Below, one piece after another: positions 1 through 7,924 of a stretch of 36,840 nt of DNA; the stretch's first letter is position 1; each line of letters opens with the position of its first letter. Origin of the DNA: a virus; the IMG/VR virus record IMGVR_UViG_3300028571_002140, positions 1 through 36,840 of that record, one strand, 5' to 3'. The translations under genes were made by a program, and so were the position numbers. Below the pieces are notes generated by a model, which was not told where the DNA came from, did no database searches, and saw only the letters and a program-made list of their open reading frames with translations.

Positions 1-1025
1 TCTATATCGTCACTCTCAAGAAGTAACTCAGATTGAATGCTGGCCTCCCAGCGCTCAGCCCAGGGCGTCATGGTGTGCATGACGAACTCCAGACTCTGCT
101 GCTCGATGTTGGAGAAGGTCGCTCTATCAAGATCAGCAATCATGTGCGGTGGTACACGAAAGAGCCGGGCCACGTCGGTGATCTGAAACTTGCGCAGTTC
201 CAGAAACTGGGCGTCTTTGTTTGTGACGCCCACTTCGTGAAACTTCATGCCGTTTTCTAACACCAGGACCTTGCCCCGGTTGGAGCCGGACTGCGCCTGC
301 TGATAAGACTCACGAAACACCTTCTTGGCCTCGGAGTCCTTGAACGAGCCAGGAAATTCAATCCACCCTCCTGTAGGCTTGGCGTCATTGGCAAAGAAAC
401 GTGCGCCATAGCCTTGGGCTGCTAGTGCAGTACCCAGATTCTCCCGGGCAAGCTCAATCGGGCTCATACCCATCAAGCCGTCCGAGGACAGGCCACGCAA
501 ATGCCAGACCTCACCTCTTGGCAAGATCACCTCAGTGCCAGAGCGGTCGCTAATTCGGTAGCGGTATTCACCTGATGGCAACAACTCAATCTTGACCCGG
601 TCCGGGTGGATCGGCATGAGTTCGATGATCTCGCCACGCGGGTTGGTGATGATCTGGTTGAAGGCGTTACCTCGCAAAGCCAGGTGTCCTTGCAGCATCT
701 CACGCCACTCAAAAGGATTTTGAAACCGGTTCGGCCGCTTGGCCATCAAGCGGTAAAGCCAGTGGTCCGTGACCCTGTCCTTGCCGCCGTCAGGGCGGCG
801 CTGGTAAACCACCAACGGCAGTGATGCAATTGTTTCGGCCAGGATCCGCACGCATGCATACACAGCAGCTAGGCGCAGCGCGCTATCGGGCGAGACACGC
901 ATGCCACTGCTGGTACGCGCAGATATCGACTCAAATGAAAAGTCACCCCATGGCGAACGATCTCCACCAGAGGCGTTGGAGCTACCAGATCCGCGAAAGC
1001 GATCAAAAAAGGTAAACAGTCCCAT
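1..1025 (-). CDS. HK97-type phage portal protein (3' end cut by window edge)
   Basis: The minus strand reads open from an ATG at 1025 to the window edge, giving about 341 residues with no stop. The start (MGLFTFFDRF) and the segments SALRLAAVYACVRILAETIA, LPLVVYQRR and FRVPPHMIADL are typical of the HK97/Phage_portal family. That protein forms the dodecameric vertex ring through which DNA is packaged and binds the terminase. The gene starts 4 nt after the large terminase stop, in the usual packaging order HNH, small terminase, large terminase, portal. Family members are usually about 400 residues, so only the C-terminal part is missing. Identification is by recognisable family sequence, not a search. 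Confidence 0.93.
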   Translation of the reverse strand, partial: MGLFTFFDRFRGSGSSNASGGDRSPWGDFSFESISARTSSGMRVSPDSALRLAAVYACVRILAETIASLPLVVYQRRPDGGKDRVTDHWLYRLMAKRPNRFQNPFEWREMLQGHLALRGNAFNQIITNPRGEIIELMPIHPDRVKIELLPSGEYRYRISDRSGTEVILPRGEVWHLRGLSSDGLMGMSPIELARENLGTALAAQGYGARFFANDAKPTGGWIEFPGSFKDSEAKKVFRESYQQAQSGSNRGKVLVLENGMKFHEVGVTNKDAQFLELRKFQITDVARLFRVPPHMIADLDRATFSNIEQQSLEFVMHTMTPWAERWEASIQSELLLESDDI

Positions 1026-1029
1026 CAGT

Positions 1030-2742
1030 TCAGAGCAACATCAACTCGTAGTCGGATCCCAGCACCACCGAGTCGCCCGGTTTGATCGCGCGCGACAGCG
1101 CCATGATCAGTGCCACGATGCCGTCGATCTTGTTTTCTGCTCGCTCCTTGCGTGGGTAAATGTTGTCTTTGGCGTCCAGATGGGCCACCACGTTGCTGAC
1201 CATCCAGCCGAGTACCGGGTCGCCGTCGTGAACCAATTTCTTTTGAAGCACTAAGGCTTCAAGCGTCTTCATCGGCTCTGAGAAATTCAGCACCGTTGGA
1301 CGCACTTCAATCATGGGCAGACCCTCACTCATCATTCGAGTCGAGAGTTGCGTCGCCTGAAATGGATCAAACGCGACGGCCTGCACGGCAAATCGCGAAG
1401 ACAAGTCGTTCAAATCCGCTTCGATCCAACTGAAATCAATCACATTGCCCGGCGTCACGGTGAGACGTCCGGTGTGCATCCAACCGGGGTACTGGCTGTT
1501 ACCGTTGGCGTTCACCGTGTCTTCGGGCAGGTAGTACTTGCCAAAGACAGCGAATGCGTCAGCAATCTCGGGATGGGCAAACACAATCACCAGTGCCGCA
1601 ATGTCCGTCTTGCTGGCCAAGTCCAGGCCCACCCAACAGGGCTGGCCCACAAAGGACTCGATGTCCAGGTCCTGATCAGCACAGGCGTCCCAGGAGCGCA
1701 TGTCCATCCATGCGGTGTCGGCATTGACCCACTCGTTCAAGTGTTTGGTCTTGAAGTTATTCATCGCACTGGGCAACTGCATGGCCTTGGCCTGCAGCGG
1801 TCCCAGAATTTCCGGGCGCACCGAGATGCCCCAGTTGGGGTTGGCCTTCATAAGCGAGTCTTCGCTGGTCCAATCGTCCCCATCATCCAGGCCATAGACG
1901 ATGCCAAACTGGCTGTCGTCCTCGAACACGCCATCGAGCAGCCGGGTCACAAAAGTGCGCACCTCGTAGCAAATACCTGAGCGGTTGCTACCTGCGGTAG
2001 TGATCACCCACAGAAGTGAGTTGTCTCGTTTACCGGTCCCGGTCTCCACCACGTCATAGACGGTGCGGGTTTTGTGGGCGTGCAATTCATCGATGCAGCC
2101 GAAGTGAATGTTCAGGCCATCAAGCGTCGAACCCTCTGCAGAGAGCGCTTCAAACTTCGATCCCGTCTGCAGCACGTTCATGTTGTGCGCACCGACATTG
2201 ACAGAAAACCGGCTTCGAAATCCCTGTGACCTGCGCGCCATGGTCTGGGCATCACCAAAAACAATGCGCGCCTGATCACGGGTTGTGGCCAACGAGTAGA
2301 CCTCCGCACCACCTTCGCCGTCGGCAGCCAGCATGTACAGCGCAAGCGCAGACGACAGGGTCGACTTGGCGTTGCCACGCGGCACTTCGATGTACGAACG
2401 CCGAAAGCGGCGGTTGCCGTCGGGCTTGACCCAGCCGAACACGGTGGTCAGGATGAATACCTGCCAAGGCTCCAACTTGATCGTCTCGCCTGCCAGCGGT
2501 CCTTTAACGTGGGGCAACCGCTCAATGAACGCGCACAGGTTGTCGGCGGGATGGAATACACGCCCGTCCTTGTCGGTTAGCTTTGGATTGAATTGGTACG
2601 GACTGGACTTGCCTTTAAACCTTGCCAGGTCGTTCAACTGTCGTTGGCATGCATGCTGGACCCATTTGCAGGTCAGGATCTCACCGGCAACGACTGCCTG
2701 CGCATACTGACGGGCAATAGCGACGTAATTTCCTTCTGCCAT
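1030..2742 (-). CDS. phage terminase large subunit
   Basis: 570 residues, full length for the HK97-like large terminase (Terminase_1) family. This enzyme is the ATP-driven motor that packages DNA into the prohead and cuts concatemers. A Walker A-like motif PRGNAKST is at residues 121-128, preceded by an aromatic-rich adenine-binding region (EPWQVFILTTVFGW). A Walker B acidic pair (CIDELHAH) is at about 218-219. The C-terminal nuclease half carries acidic motifs such as VGLDLASKTD and VAFDPF. It starts 9 nt after the small subunit stop and is followed 4 nt later by the portal, so the three genes form one late operon. Confidence 0.95.
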   Translation of the reverse strand: MAEGNYVAIARQYAQAVVAGEILTCKWVQHACQRQLNDLARFKGKSSPYQFNPKLTDKDGRVFHPADNLCAFIERLPHVKGPLAGETIKLEPWQVFILTTVFGWVKPDGNRRFRRSYIEVPRGNAKSTLSSALALYMLAADGEGGAEVYSLATTRDQARIVFGDAQTMARRSQGFRSRFSVNVGAHNMNVLQTGSKFEALSAEGSTLDGLNIHFGCIDELHAHKTRTVYDVVETGTGKRDNSLLWVITTAGSNRSGICYEVRTFVTRLLDGVFEDDSQFGIVYGLDDGDDWTSEDSLMKANPNWGISVRPEILGPLQAKAMQLPSAMNNFKTKHLNEWVNADTAWMDMRSWDACADQDLDIESFVGQPCWVGLDLASKTDIAALVIVFAHPEIADAFAVFGKYYLPEDTVNANGNSQYPGWMHTGRLTVTPGNVIDFSWIEADLNDLSSRFAVQAVAFDPFQATQLSTRMMSEGLPMIEVRPTVLNFSEPMKTLEALVLQKKLVHDGDPVLGWMVSNVVAHLDAKDNIYPRKERAENKIDGIVALIMALSRAIKPGDSVVLGSDYELMLL

Positions 2743-2751
2743 GAATCAGTC

Positions 2752-3210
2752 TCAGCCTGCAATATCGGCCCAGGGATCCAGATCAACCTGCGTATCTGTG
2801 GGCTGTGTGATGCGAGAGCGCGATGCTGGCGTAAAGCCCATTTCCACCGCTGCCTTGGTCATGATCTGGGCCTGCTTGTTGGCAATGGCGAGATATGGCG
2901 ACTGCATCGGCACGCCGGTGTTCGGCGCTTTGATTAGCAGTCCAGTCTTGGTGATGCCAATTTGTGCCTTGCGGTACAGGTCAGCCGCGCAGGACCAAAC
3001 CTCCAGCACCGACATATCGAGTTTGCGCAGCAAATGCTCTGGCGCACTTTCAATGGCGTAACGCCAAGCCTGCTTTGCACCGTCAGACATGTACTCTGGC
3101 GGCGCAACCAGATCACCGTGGGGCTGTGGCTCAAGCGGGTTGGACCTGCACTTTTGCAGGGTGCCCCTGAGCTTTTTAATCTCTGTGGGCAGTGGCTTTC
3201 TTCCGGCCAT
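2752..3210 (-). CDS. phage terminase small subunit, P27-like
   Basis: 152 residues from the ATG at 3210; a TTG one codon upstream is a less likely start. The N-terminus MAGRKPLPTEIKKLRGT and the helical core ending SPYLAIANKQAQIM match the P27 small-terminase family (Terminase_4), which recognises the packaging site and loads the large subunit. It lies immediately upstream of the large subunit and downstream of the HNH gene, which supports the call. The gap just upstream of its start has unusual G/C runs and may be the DNA this protein recognises; that part is inference. Confidence 0.9.
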   Translation of the reverse strand: MAGRKPLPTEIKKLRGTLQKCRSNPLEPQPHGDLVAPPEYMSDGAKQAWRYAIESAPEHLLRKLDMSVLEVWSCAADLYRKAQIGITKTGLLIKAPNTGVPMQSPYLAIANKQAQIMTKAAVEMGFTPASRSRITQPTDTQVDLDPWADIAG

Positions 3211-3328
3211 CAATATTCCGTTCTGGGGTAACCCCCCTAGGTTTCAATTTGCACGCGCAAAAATCTTGGCAGGCGCACGCATCTTTGGCCGCCGTCTGTA
3301 GAGATTGAGACCCCCCCGGGGGGGGTAG
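3211..3328. other. non-coding gap between HNH and small terminase; candidate cos/packaging site
   Basis: 118 nt with no convincing gene. It holds two striking G/C-run symmetries: GGGG-TAA-CCCCCC at 3225-3237 and a run of seven C then eight G at 3311-3325, which is nearly self-complementary. In several HK97-like phages the cohesive-end site lies next to the HNH and terminase genes, so this gap is a reasonable cos candidate. No cut position can be read from the sequence alone. A GC-rich hairpin limiting read-through into the terminase genes is the alternative. Confidence 0.35.
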
Positions 3329-3694
3329 TCAACGCCGACCTGCGGTCTCACGCGCCGTCTTTCGGTTGTGACATGAGACGCACAGCCCTTGCAGATTGAC
3401 CCAGTCAAAGCGCTCGCCGCCGTCCTTGAGCGGCCTGATGTGGTCGGCAACCTTGGCTGCCACCACCAGACCCGCCCCCTTGCACGCCACACACAACGGG
3501 TGTTCGCGCAGGAACGCAGCACGTACCTCACGCCAGCGCACCGACTGATAGAAGCCCACCTCGGCATCAAAGCCACGCCTGGCACGCCCGTAGTCCCGGT
3601 GCGCCTGGGCGCGGTGTTGGTCGCAGTAGCCGGGCTTGTCCAGCACCAGCGCACAGGCGGGATGTCGACAGGGTGTTGGGGCACTGCGGGACAT
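3329..3694 (-). CDS. HNH endonuclease of the phage packaging module
   Basis: 121 residues. The C-terminal half has the HNH core: CVAC zinc knuckle, ADHIRPLKDGG with the catalytic His, then NLQGLCVSCHNRKT with the second zinc-binding pair and the asparagine/histidine. The N-terminus carries further cysteines (CRHPAC, GYCDQH). HNH proteins next to the terminase in HK97-like phages help the large terminase cut DNA at cos (family knowledge). Position directly upstream of the terminase genes on the same strand fits that role. Confidence 0.88.
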   Translation of the reverse strand: MSRSAPTPCRHPACALVLDKPGYCDQHRAQAHRDYGRARRGFDAEVGFYQSVRWREVRAAFLREHPLCVACKGAGLVVAAKVADHIRPLKDGGERFDWVNLQGLCVSCHNRKTARETAGRR

Positions 3695-3812
3695 TGCGGC
3701 TTATTCCCAACTCATTCAAAAAACTAATCGGATTTGATGCGGGTATTGCTTGGCTTCACTGGGGTTCAGAGCGTTCATAGGAACGTCATCAACAACCCAA
3801 GGAGCTTTGCAA

Positions 3813-4019
3813 ATGACCTACACCACACAGTTCACCGTCGACGAGGTCGGGTTCATCCAGATCGCACTCACCAAGGTGCTGGCAGCCGCCGCACGCGGTG
3901 AGCTTGACCTCAATCTACTGGCACGCGAAGAGCTGGCCTCACGCGGCCTTGACACCCAAGGCGAGTGGGTCGGCTTTGACCGCGCCCGACAGATCCACCA
4001 GGTGCGGGGTGCCAAGTGA
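3813..4019 (+). CDS. small hypothetical protein, first gene of a plus-strand trio
   Basis: 68 residues from the ATG at 3813, which has a good ribosome site (AAGGAG, 8 nt upstream). An upstream in-frame start at 3750 lacks one. The sequence MTYTTQFTVDEVGF is followed by an Ala/Leu-rich helix and ends in RARQIHQVRGAK. I recognise no domain. Its stop overlaps the start of the DUF6900-like gene by 1 nt, so the two are translationally coupled. It runs against the surrounding minus-strand phage genes. Confidence 0.7.
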   Translation: MTYTTQFTVDEVGFIQIALTKVLAAAARGELDLNLLAREELASRGLDTQGEWVGFDRARQIHQVRGAK

Positions 4020-4207
4020 TGGACGCCAAAACATTTGAGCGTCTGCTCAACCAAATCGCCGCAGAGCATCTGCACATCGACACGCTAGCAACACGCAACA
4101 GCGACCGCTTGGACTTTCACGAAGTCAGCGTCTGGGGCCTCAAAGAAGCCCTGCAAGCCGCATTCACGGCTGGCCAGAAATCCAAACAAACAACCCAACC
4201 AAACTGA
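4019..4207 (+). CDS. DUF6900-like small protein
   Basis: 62 residues from the ATG at 4019, whose first base is the last base of the preceding stop. The core (LLNQIAAEHL, TLATRNSDRLDFHEVSVW, LKEALQAAF) resembles the small DUF6900 family found on plasmids and phages, often near anti-restriction proteins. Function is unknown. It is followed 14 nt later by the DUF3489 gene, which has its own strong GGAGG site. The family name is from memory and should be taken as probable. Confidence 0.7.
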   Translation: MDAKTFERLLNQIAAEHLHIDTLATRNSDRLDFHEVSVWGLKEALQAAFTAGQKSKQTTQPN

Positions 4208-4221
4208 TACCGGAGGTCAAC

Positions 4222-4698
4222 ATGAAACTCACACCCAGCCAAACCTTGCTTCTCAACGCCGCTGCCATCCATCCTCAGCATGTGCTGACCGACTTCCCGC
4301 CCAACCTCAAAGGTGGTGCGTTGATCAAGGTTCTGACCAGCCTTGGTAATGAAGGCCTGATCCGACCCCACAGCAAAGGCGCTGCGGGCTCGACCCGCTT
4401 TGCCATCACCGTCGCAGGGTTGCAGGCCATCGGCATTGAGCCGCCAGCCAAATCCAAACGCGAAGGCAGCAAGCAGTCGGTGCTCATCGATTTGATGAAA
4501 CGCCCCGAGGGTGCAACCCTTGCGCAAATGGTGGAAGCCACCGGTTGGCAGGCGCACACGGTGCGCGGCTGCATGGCAGGGACTTTGAAAAAGAAACTGG
4601 GCCTGACCATCGACTCCGTCAAGGAGAGCGGTGGTGAGCGGGTCTACAGGGTCTCACCCTCCAGCTCGCTCCCCACAGCATCAACTAAAACCGACTGA
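4222..4698 (+). CDS. DUF3489 domain protein
   Basis: 158 residues, starting 11 nt after a GGAGG. The N-terminal half (LTPSQTLLLNAAA, LIKVLTSLGNEGLI) looks like a winged helix. The C-terminal half (LIDLMKRPEGATLAQMVEATGWQ, HTVRGCMAGTLKKKLGL) matches DUF3489, a predicted DNA-binding domain common in mobile elements of proteobacteria. Role unknown; a small regulator is plausible. Its last 55 nt overlap, tail to tail, the 3' end of the ParB-methyltransferase gene on the other strand, so the two genes must constrain each other's sequence and possibly their mRNAs. Confidence 0.88.
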   Translation: MKLTPSQTLLLNAAAIHPQHVLTDFPPNLKGGALIKVLTSLGNEGLIRPHSKGAAGSTRFAITVAGLQAIGIEPPAKSKREGSKQSVLIDLMKRPEGATLAQMVEATGWQAHTVRGCMAGTLKKKLGLTIDSVKESGGERVYRVSPSSSLPTASTKTD

Positions 4699-5930
4699 GC
4701 CTGCGGCGAAAGATCCGCAAACGCAGAGCCATCCGATTCACGGGTGGCTTTCTGTCCTGTGAAGTCCTCCCAACGCTTGACGATCACGTCCACGTACTTG
4801 GGGTCCATCTCCATGAGCCTTGCCTGGCGATTGGTTTTCTCGCAGGCAATGAGCGTTGTGCCAGATCCGCCAAACAAATCGATCACGATGTCGCGTGTCT
4901 TGGATGAGTTCTTGATGGCACGCTCGACCAACTCCACCGGCTTCATCGTCGGGTGCAAATCGTTCACACGGGGCTTGTTGTAATTCCAAATGTCTGACTG
5001 GTCGCGGTCACCGCACCAGAAGTGTTTTGCGCCATCTTTCCAACCATAAAGGATGGGCTCGTACTGGCGCTGGTAGTCGGCGCGACCGAGCGTGAAAGTG
5101 TTCTTGGCCCAGATCACAAATGTGGACCACTTGCCGCCCGCATCAAGCCAGGCTTTTTGCAAGGTGTGCAACTCAGAGGAGCTCATGCACACGTAGCAGG
5201 CACCTTTGGTGACCACCAACAAGTTAACGCAGGCGTCGTAGAGGAACTTGTAGAAGCCGTCTCCGAGCGCATCGTTCATGATGCGGCGGTCCTTGCCGCG
5301 CATCTTGTCCTTGGCGTTGTTGCCGTAGTCCACGTTGTAGGGTGGATCGGTGAAGGCCATGTCGGCGAGCTGACCGTTCATCAGGCGCTCGACATCGGAG
5401 AGCACAGTGGAGTCGCCGCACAGCAAACGGTGCTGACCCAGGACCCACACATCGCCTGTTTTGGAGACAGGGTCAGTTGGCACATCGGGTACTGCATCGT
5501 CTTCGGTCAGTCCCGTGGTGTCGCCGTCGCCATTGAGCAAACGCTCGAGTTCTTCGTCACCAAAGCCCATCAGATCCAGATTGAAGTCAGCCTCATCGAG
5601 TTCGGCAATCTCAAGCTTGAGCAACTCTTCGTCCCAGCCAGCGTTGGCAGCGATGCGGTTGTCGGCCAGGATGTAGGCTTTCTTTTGAATTGCGGTGAGG
5701 TGGCCCAACTCGATCACGGGCACTTGTGTCAGTGCAAGTTTGCGCGCCGCAGCCAGGCGTCCATGCCCTGCGATCACGCCTTTGTCGCCGTCGGTGAGGA
5801 TCGGATTGGTGAAGCCAAACTCAGCGATCGAGGCGGCAATCTGTGCCACCTGGTCTTCGCTGTGGGTGCGGGCGTTTCGCGCATACGGGATGAGCGAATC
5901 CACCGGGACCATTCGGATCTCGGGTGTCAT
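4644..5930 (-). CDS. ParB-like nuclease domain fused to a beta-class DNA methyltransferase
   Basis: 428 residues from the ATG at 5930. An upstream GTG at 6032 is unlikely because that reading runs through a terminator hairpin at 6025-6054. Residues 1-100 are a ParB/sulfiredoxin-like domain (VIAGHGRLAAARKL at 52-65). After a linker, the methyltransferase has motif IV DPPY at 195-198 before motif I FGGSGT at 353-358. That order is typical of beta-class N6-adenine or N4-cytosine enzymes. No restriction partner is visible, so it is an orphan phage methylase that probably protects phage DNA from host restriction or marks it for regulation. The modified base and site cannot be read from sequence. 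Confidence 0.92.
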   Translation of the reverse strand: MTPEIRMVPVDSLIPYARNARTHSEDQVAQIAASIAEFGFTNPILTDGDKGVIAGHGRLAAARKLALTQVPVIELGHLTAIQKKAYILADNRIAANAGWDEELLKLEIAELDEADFNLDLMGFGDEELERLLNGDGDTTGLTEDDAVPDVPTDPVSKTGDVWVLGQHRLLCGDSTVLSDVERLMNGQLADMAFTDPPYNVDYGNNAKDKMRGKDRRIMNDALGDGFYKFLYDACVNLLVVTKGACYVCMSSSELHTLQKAWLDAGGKWSTFVIWAKNTFTLGRADYQRQYEPILYGWKDGAKHFWCGDRDQSDIWNYNKPRVNDLHPTMKPVELVERAIKNSSKTRDIVIDLFGGSGTTLIACEKTNRQARLMEMDPKYVDVIVKRWEDFTGQKATRESDGSAFADLSPQAQSVLVDAVGSELEGETL

Positions 5931-6017
5931 AGGAAAGCTTTCGGGTTGGGGTGCGGCGTGCAGGTCAACCAGCGAGGGTTGCTTGCAAGCGCGATAGATG
6001 CGGGGAAGTGAAGACCC

Positions 6018-6054
6018 AAACAAAACGCCCACAAGGCGCGAACAGTGTGGGCGT
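6018..6054 (-). terminator. rho-independent terminator after the toxin-antitoxin operon
   Basis: A perfect 9-bp inverted repeat (ACGCCCACA at 6025-6033 and TGTGGGCGT at 6046-6054, 12-nt loop) is followed on the minus strand by TTTGTTT (6024-6018). It lies about 80 nt past the antitoxin stop and upstream of the methyltransferase ATG, so it would separate the two transcripts. A second short stem (ACCCC/GGGGT, near 6093-6107) lies between the antitoxin stop and this hairpin. Confidence 0.7.
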
Positions 6055-6132
6055 AATTTGAGTGATTAGCAGAATGCTACCGCTTCGATATATACCCCGT
6101 CAAGGGGTTTTCGTACGATTTTTAAATCAGAT

Positions 6133-6480
6133 TCACGCCATGATTTGATAGCTCTCGGCATGAGCGATCGGACGCACCGAGCGTTCGTTCTTTTCCATCT
6201 TCACCAGCCCATACCGGGACATAGTTTTCAGGGTGCGAGACAAATTACCCTGCTTACGCCCGGTTATGTCCGCCAGTTCACTGATTGATGCCGGTCGAGC
6301 GGTGCGAATAACGTCCAGGAGCGCGCGATTCTCATCGCTTAAGACTTGGGATAAAGATCGCATTGAGGTGAACCAGATTTTGGGGTCTGATGCCTTAGGC
6401 TTGATCTCGCCTTTGGCGATAGCCAAAACCCTCTCGCGGATCTTCTCCTGCGGAGCAATACCAATTTTTATGACTTTCAT
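6133..6480 (-). CDS. HTH antitoxin/regulator of a TumE/TumA-type toxin-antitoxin pair
   Basis: 115 residues with a winged-helix DNA-binding segment at about 65-105 (SISELADITGRKQGNLSRTL, then YGLVKM as the wing). The start overlaps the toxin stop by 4 nt (ATGA), so the two are translationally coupled with the toxin first. Partners of DUF6516/TumE-type toxins are usually HTH proteins of this size that neutralise the toxin and repress the operon. An inverted repeat in the promoter at 6846-6862 is the likely binding site. The gene is followed by a terminator. Confidence 0.8.
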   Translation of the reverse strand: MKVIKIGIAPQEKIRERVLAIAKGEIKPKASDPKIWFTSMRSLSQVLSDENRALLDVIRTARPASISELADITGRKQGNLSRTLKTMSRYGLVKMEKNERSVRPIAHAESYQIMA

Positions 6481-6836
6481 TTTGACCTCACCTCTTTCAA
6501 AACCGAATCGACTTCGGTAAAAAAATCTGACAACAACTGATTCGCATCCTTGAATTCATAAGGCACGCCCTTATCGGCTACATGCCGGTGCTTGTGGTCA
6601 AACGGGAGTCGCTGACCAGAGTACTTCTTCCCCTTCACTTTGACAGCGTGCGCGTTGTCATACCCCAATATCCTTTTTCCACTGGGCGCGTGCAGCGTAA
6701 GCGTGTACCTGATTCCGTGAGGAATATCCTTGCTGGGCGCAACTTCCCAAGCCTCGATCTTGAGCCAATAGCCGTCCTCCTGATCGATGATCTGGTCATG
6801 GAGGTCAAGGAGCGTACGGATTTGGTGTTCTTCCAT
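6477..6836 (-). CDS. TumE-like (DUF6516) toxin
   Basis: 119 residues. The conserved core GYDNAHAVKVKGKK, LPFDHKHRH and the tail VPYEFKDANQLLSDFFTEVD match the DUF6516 family, which NCBI names TumE-type toxins; the biochemical target is not established to my knowledge. It is the first gene of a two-gene operon with an HTH antitoxin (toxin-first order). The ATG lies only 6 nt from a strong -10 hexamer, so its mRNA is predicted to be leaderless or nearly so. In a prophage such a pair would act in maintenance or exclusion (inference). Confidence 0.82.
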   Translation of the reverse strand: MEEHQIRTLLDLHDQIIDQEDGYWLKIEAWEVAPSKDIPHGIRYTLTLHAPSGKRILGYDNAHAVKVKGKKYSGQRLPFDHKHRHVADKGVPYEFKDANQLLSDFFTEVDSVLKEVRSK

Positions 6837-6842
6837 GGTCTC

Positions 6843-6871
6843 AGTATATCACCGGATGATATTTGTGTCAC
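6843..6871 (-). promoter_or_regulatory. toxin-antitoxin promoter with overlapping operator
   Basis: On the minus strand a -35 GTGACA (6871-6866), a 17-nt spacer and a -10 TATACT (6848-6843) each match consensus at five of six positions. An inverted repeat ATATCA-N5-TGATAT (6846-6862) fills the spacer and overlaps the -10, the usual layout for autorepression. The toxin ATG at 6836 falls where transcription should begin. The -35 overlaps the stop codon of the upstream gene. Confidence 0.65.
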
Positions 6872-7389
6872 CTACTGTACCCGTAGTGAACAGCCAGCAC
6901 CCCCAAAGCGCCAACCAAAATGCCCTTGGCCTCGTACTGGTTGAGCGTTCGTCCATTCCACCCCTCTTGGGCTGACCACTCCCTCACGCTTTGACCCAAA
7001 CCTGCCACATGCCAGACCGCGCAGCCGCCGGGGCTGCCGATGCCGCCCACCGCATCAAGCGCCTCGCCCAGGCGCTTTCTGGCCCAAGCACAACGCTCGG
7101 TCATCGTGTCCTGCCAATGACCGCCGGGGATGCGATCAAGCGGCGGTGAGCCCGCAGAACTTAGCTGCGCGAACACAAAGGTGCGAGAGAAGTCCTGACC
7201 CGCGTCATGCATCTGCGCCGTGATCGCGCCGTTGCGCATCAAGAGTCCCAGCGAGTCCACGGTCCGGAAATGCTCGGTGCGGTAGCTGGTGCCTTCCTCC
7301 GCCTCACTGATCCACTCACCAACCCGACCGCCGGGCAGACTCACCAAAGTGCCATGGGTTAATGGTTGTGCAACTTGCTTTTTAGCCAT
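6868..7389 (-). CDS. phage protein of unknown function
   Basis: 173 residues, with a strong ribosome site (AAGGAGG, 6 nt before the ATG). It overlaps the resolvase stop by 8 nt, so it is co-translated with it. The C-terminal two thirds is the conserved-looking part: ERCAWARKRLGEALDAVGGI, GSPGGCAVWHVAGLG, SVREWSAQEGW, then a Gly/Ala/Leu helix (GILVGALGVLAVHYGY). I recall similar proteins next to RuvC-like genes in proteobacterial prophages but cannot assign a function. No signal peptide or metal site is evident. Confidence 0.8.
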   Translation of the reverse strand: MAKKQVAQPLTHGTLVSLPGGRVGEWISEAEEGTSYRTEHFRTVDSLGLLMRNGAITAQMHDAGQDFSRTFVFAQLSSAGSPPLDRIPGGHWQDTMTERCAWARKRLGEALDAVGGIGSPGGCAVWHVAGLGQSVREWSAQEGWNGRTLNQYEAKGILVGALGVLAVHYGYSR

Positions 7390-7924
7390 GGCGCACCTCC
7401 TTGCTCAAGGCGGGATCCGTACACTGCGCCAGCGCCCAGTGCAAGAGTGCCAGCGCATCCGCTTCGTTGTCGTCGGTGACTGGGTGGCCCAGCGCTTTCA
7501 TGGCCGCAATCACCTCGGCCTTGCCCGCGTTGCCCTTGCCAGTGGCATGGCGTTTGATGGTGCCCACGGGCACGCCTTGGTAGGGGATCTGGTGGTGCTC
7601 ACACCAGGCGGTCAGCGTGGCCAGCAGGCCGCCGTAGACGTGCGCGGCATCCACGCCGAGGTGACGGCGCACCTCTTCAAAGTAAACGGCTCCAATGCCC
7701 GTTAAATTGGGCTGTGCGCAAGTCTTTGGCGCATTCAAGGTCAGCATGTCAGCGAGCCACCGGCCAAAGCGCAGGTAGCGCATGCCGCCACCCTCAAAGC
7801 GCTGGGACTTGAAGCTCACAAAGCCATGCGCCACAGGGCCGTTGGCCGAGCGCAGCGCCCAGCCGGTAGTGGTGCCCAGGTCCAGGGCGAGGATCACAAG
7901 GCGCGGGGTGGATTCGGTATTCAT
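7382..7924 (-). CDS. RuvC-like Holliday junction resolvase
   Basis: 180 residues with an RNase H-like fold. The first catalytic Asp is in ILALDLGTTTGWAL (about residue 15), an acidic pair is in VYFEEVRRH (about 84), and the C-terminal acidic cluster is DDNEADALALL (about 152-156). Between them is the phage RuvC-type segment VPVGTIKRHATGKGNAGKAEV. Phage RuvC-like enzymes resolve branched recombination intermediates before packaging. It is the first gene downstream of the origin-like gap, with GGAGG 9 nt before the ATG, and is coupled to the following unknown gene. Confidence 0.9.
   Translation of the reverse strand: MNTESTPRLVILALDLGTTTGWALRSANGPVAHGFVSFKSQRFEGGGMRYLRFGRWLADMLTLNAPKTCAQPNLTGIGAVYFEEVRRHLGVDAAHVYGGLLATLTAWCEHHQIPYQGVPVGTIKRHATGKGNAGKAEVIAAMKALGHPVTDDNEADALALLHWALAQCTDPALSKEVRHG

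Noticed and set aside
5022-6011. Long plus-strand reading frame (329 codons)
   Set aside because: It is antisense to the ParB-methyltransferase gene, whose domains are clear, and has no ribosome site or recognisable domain.
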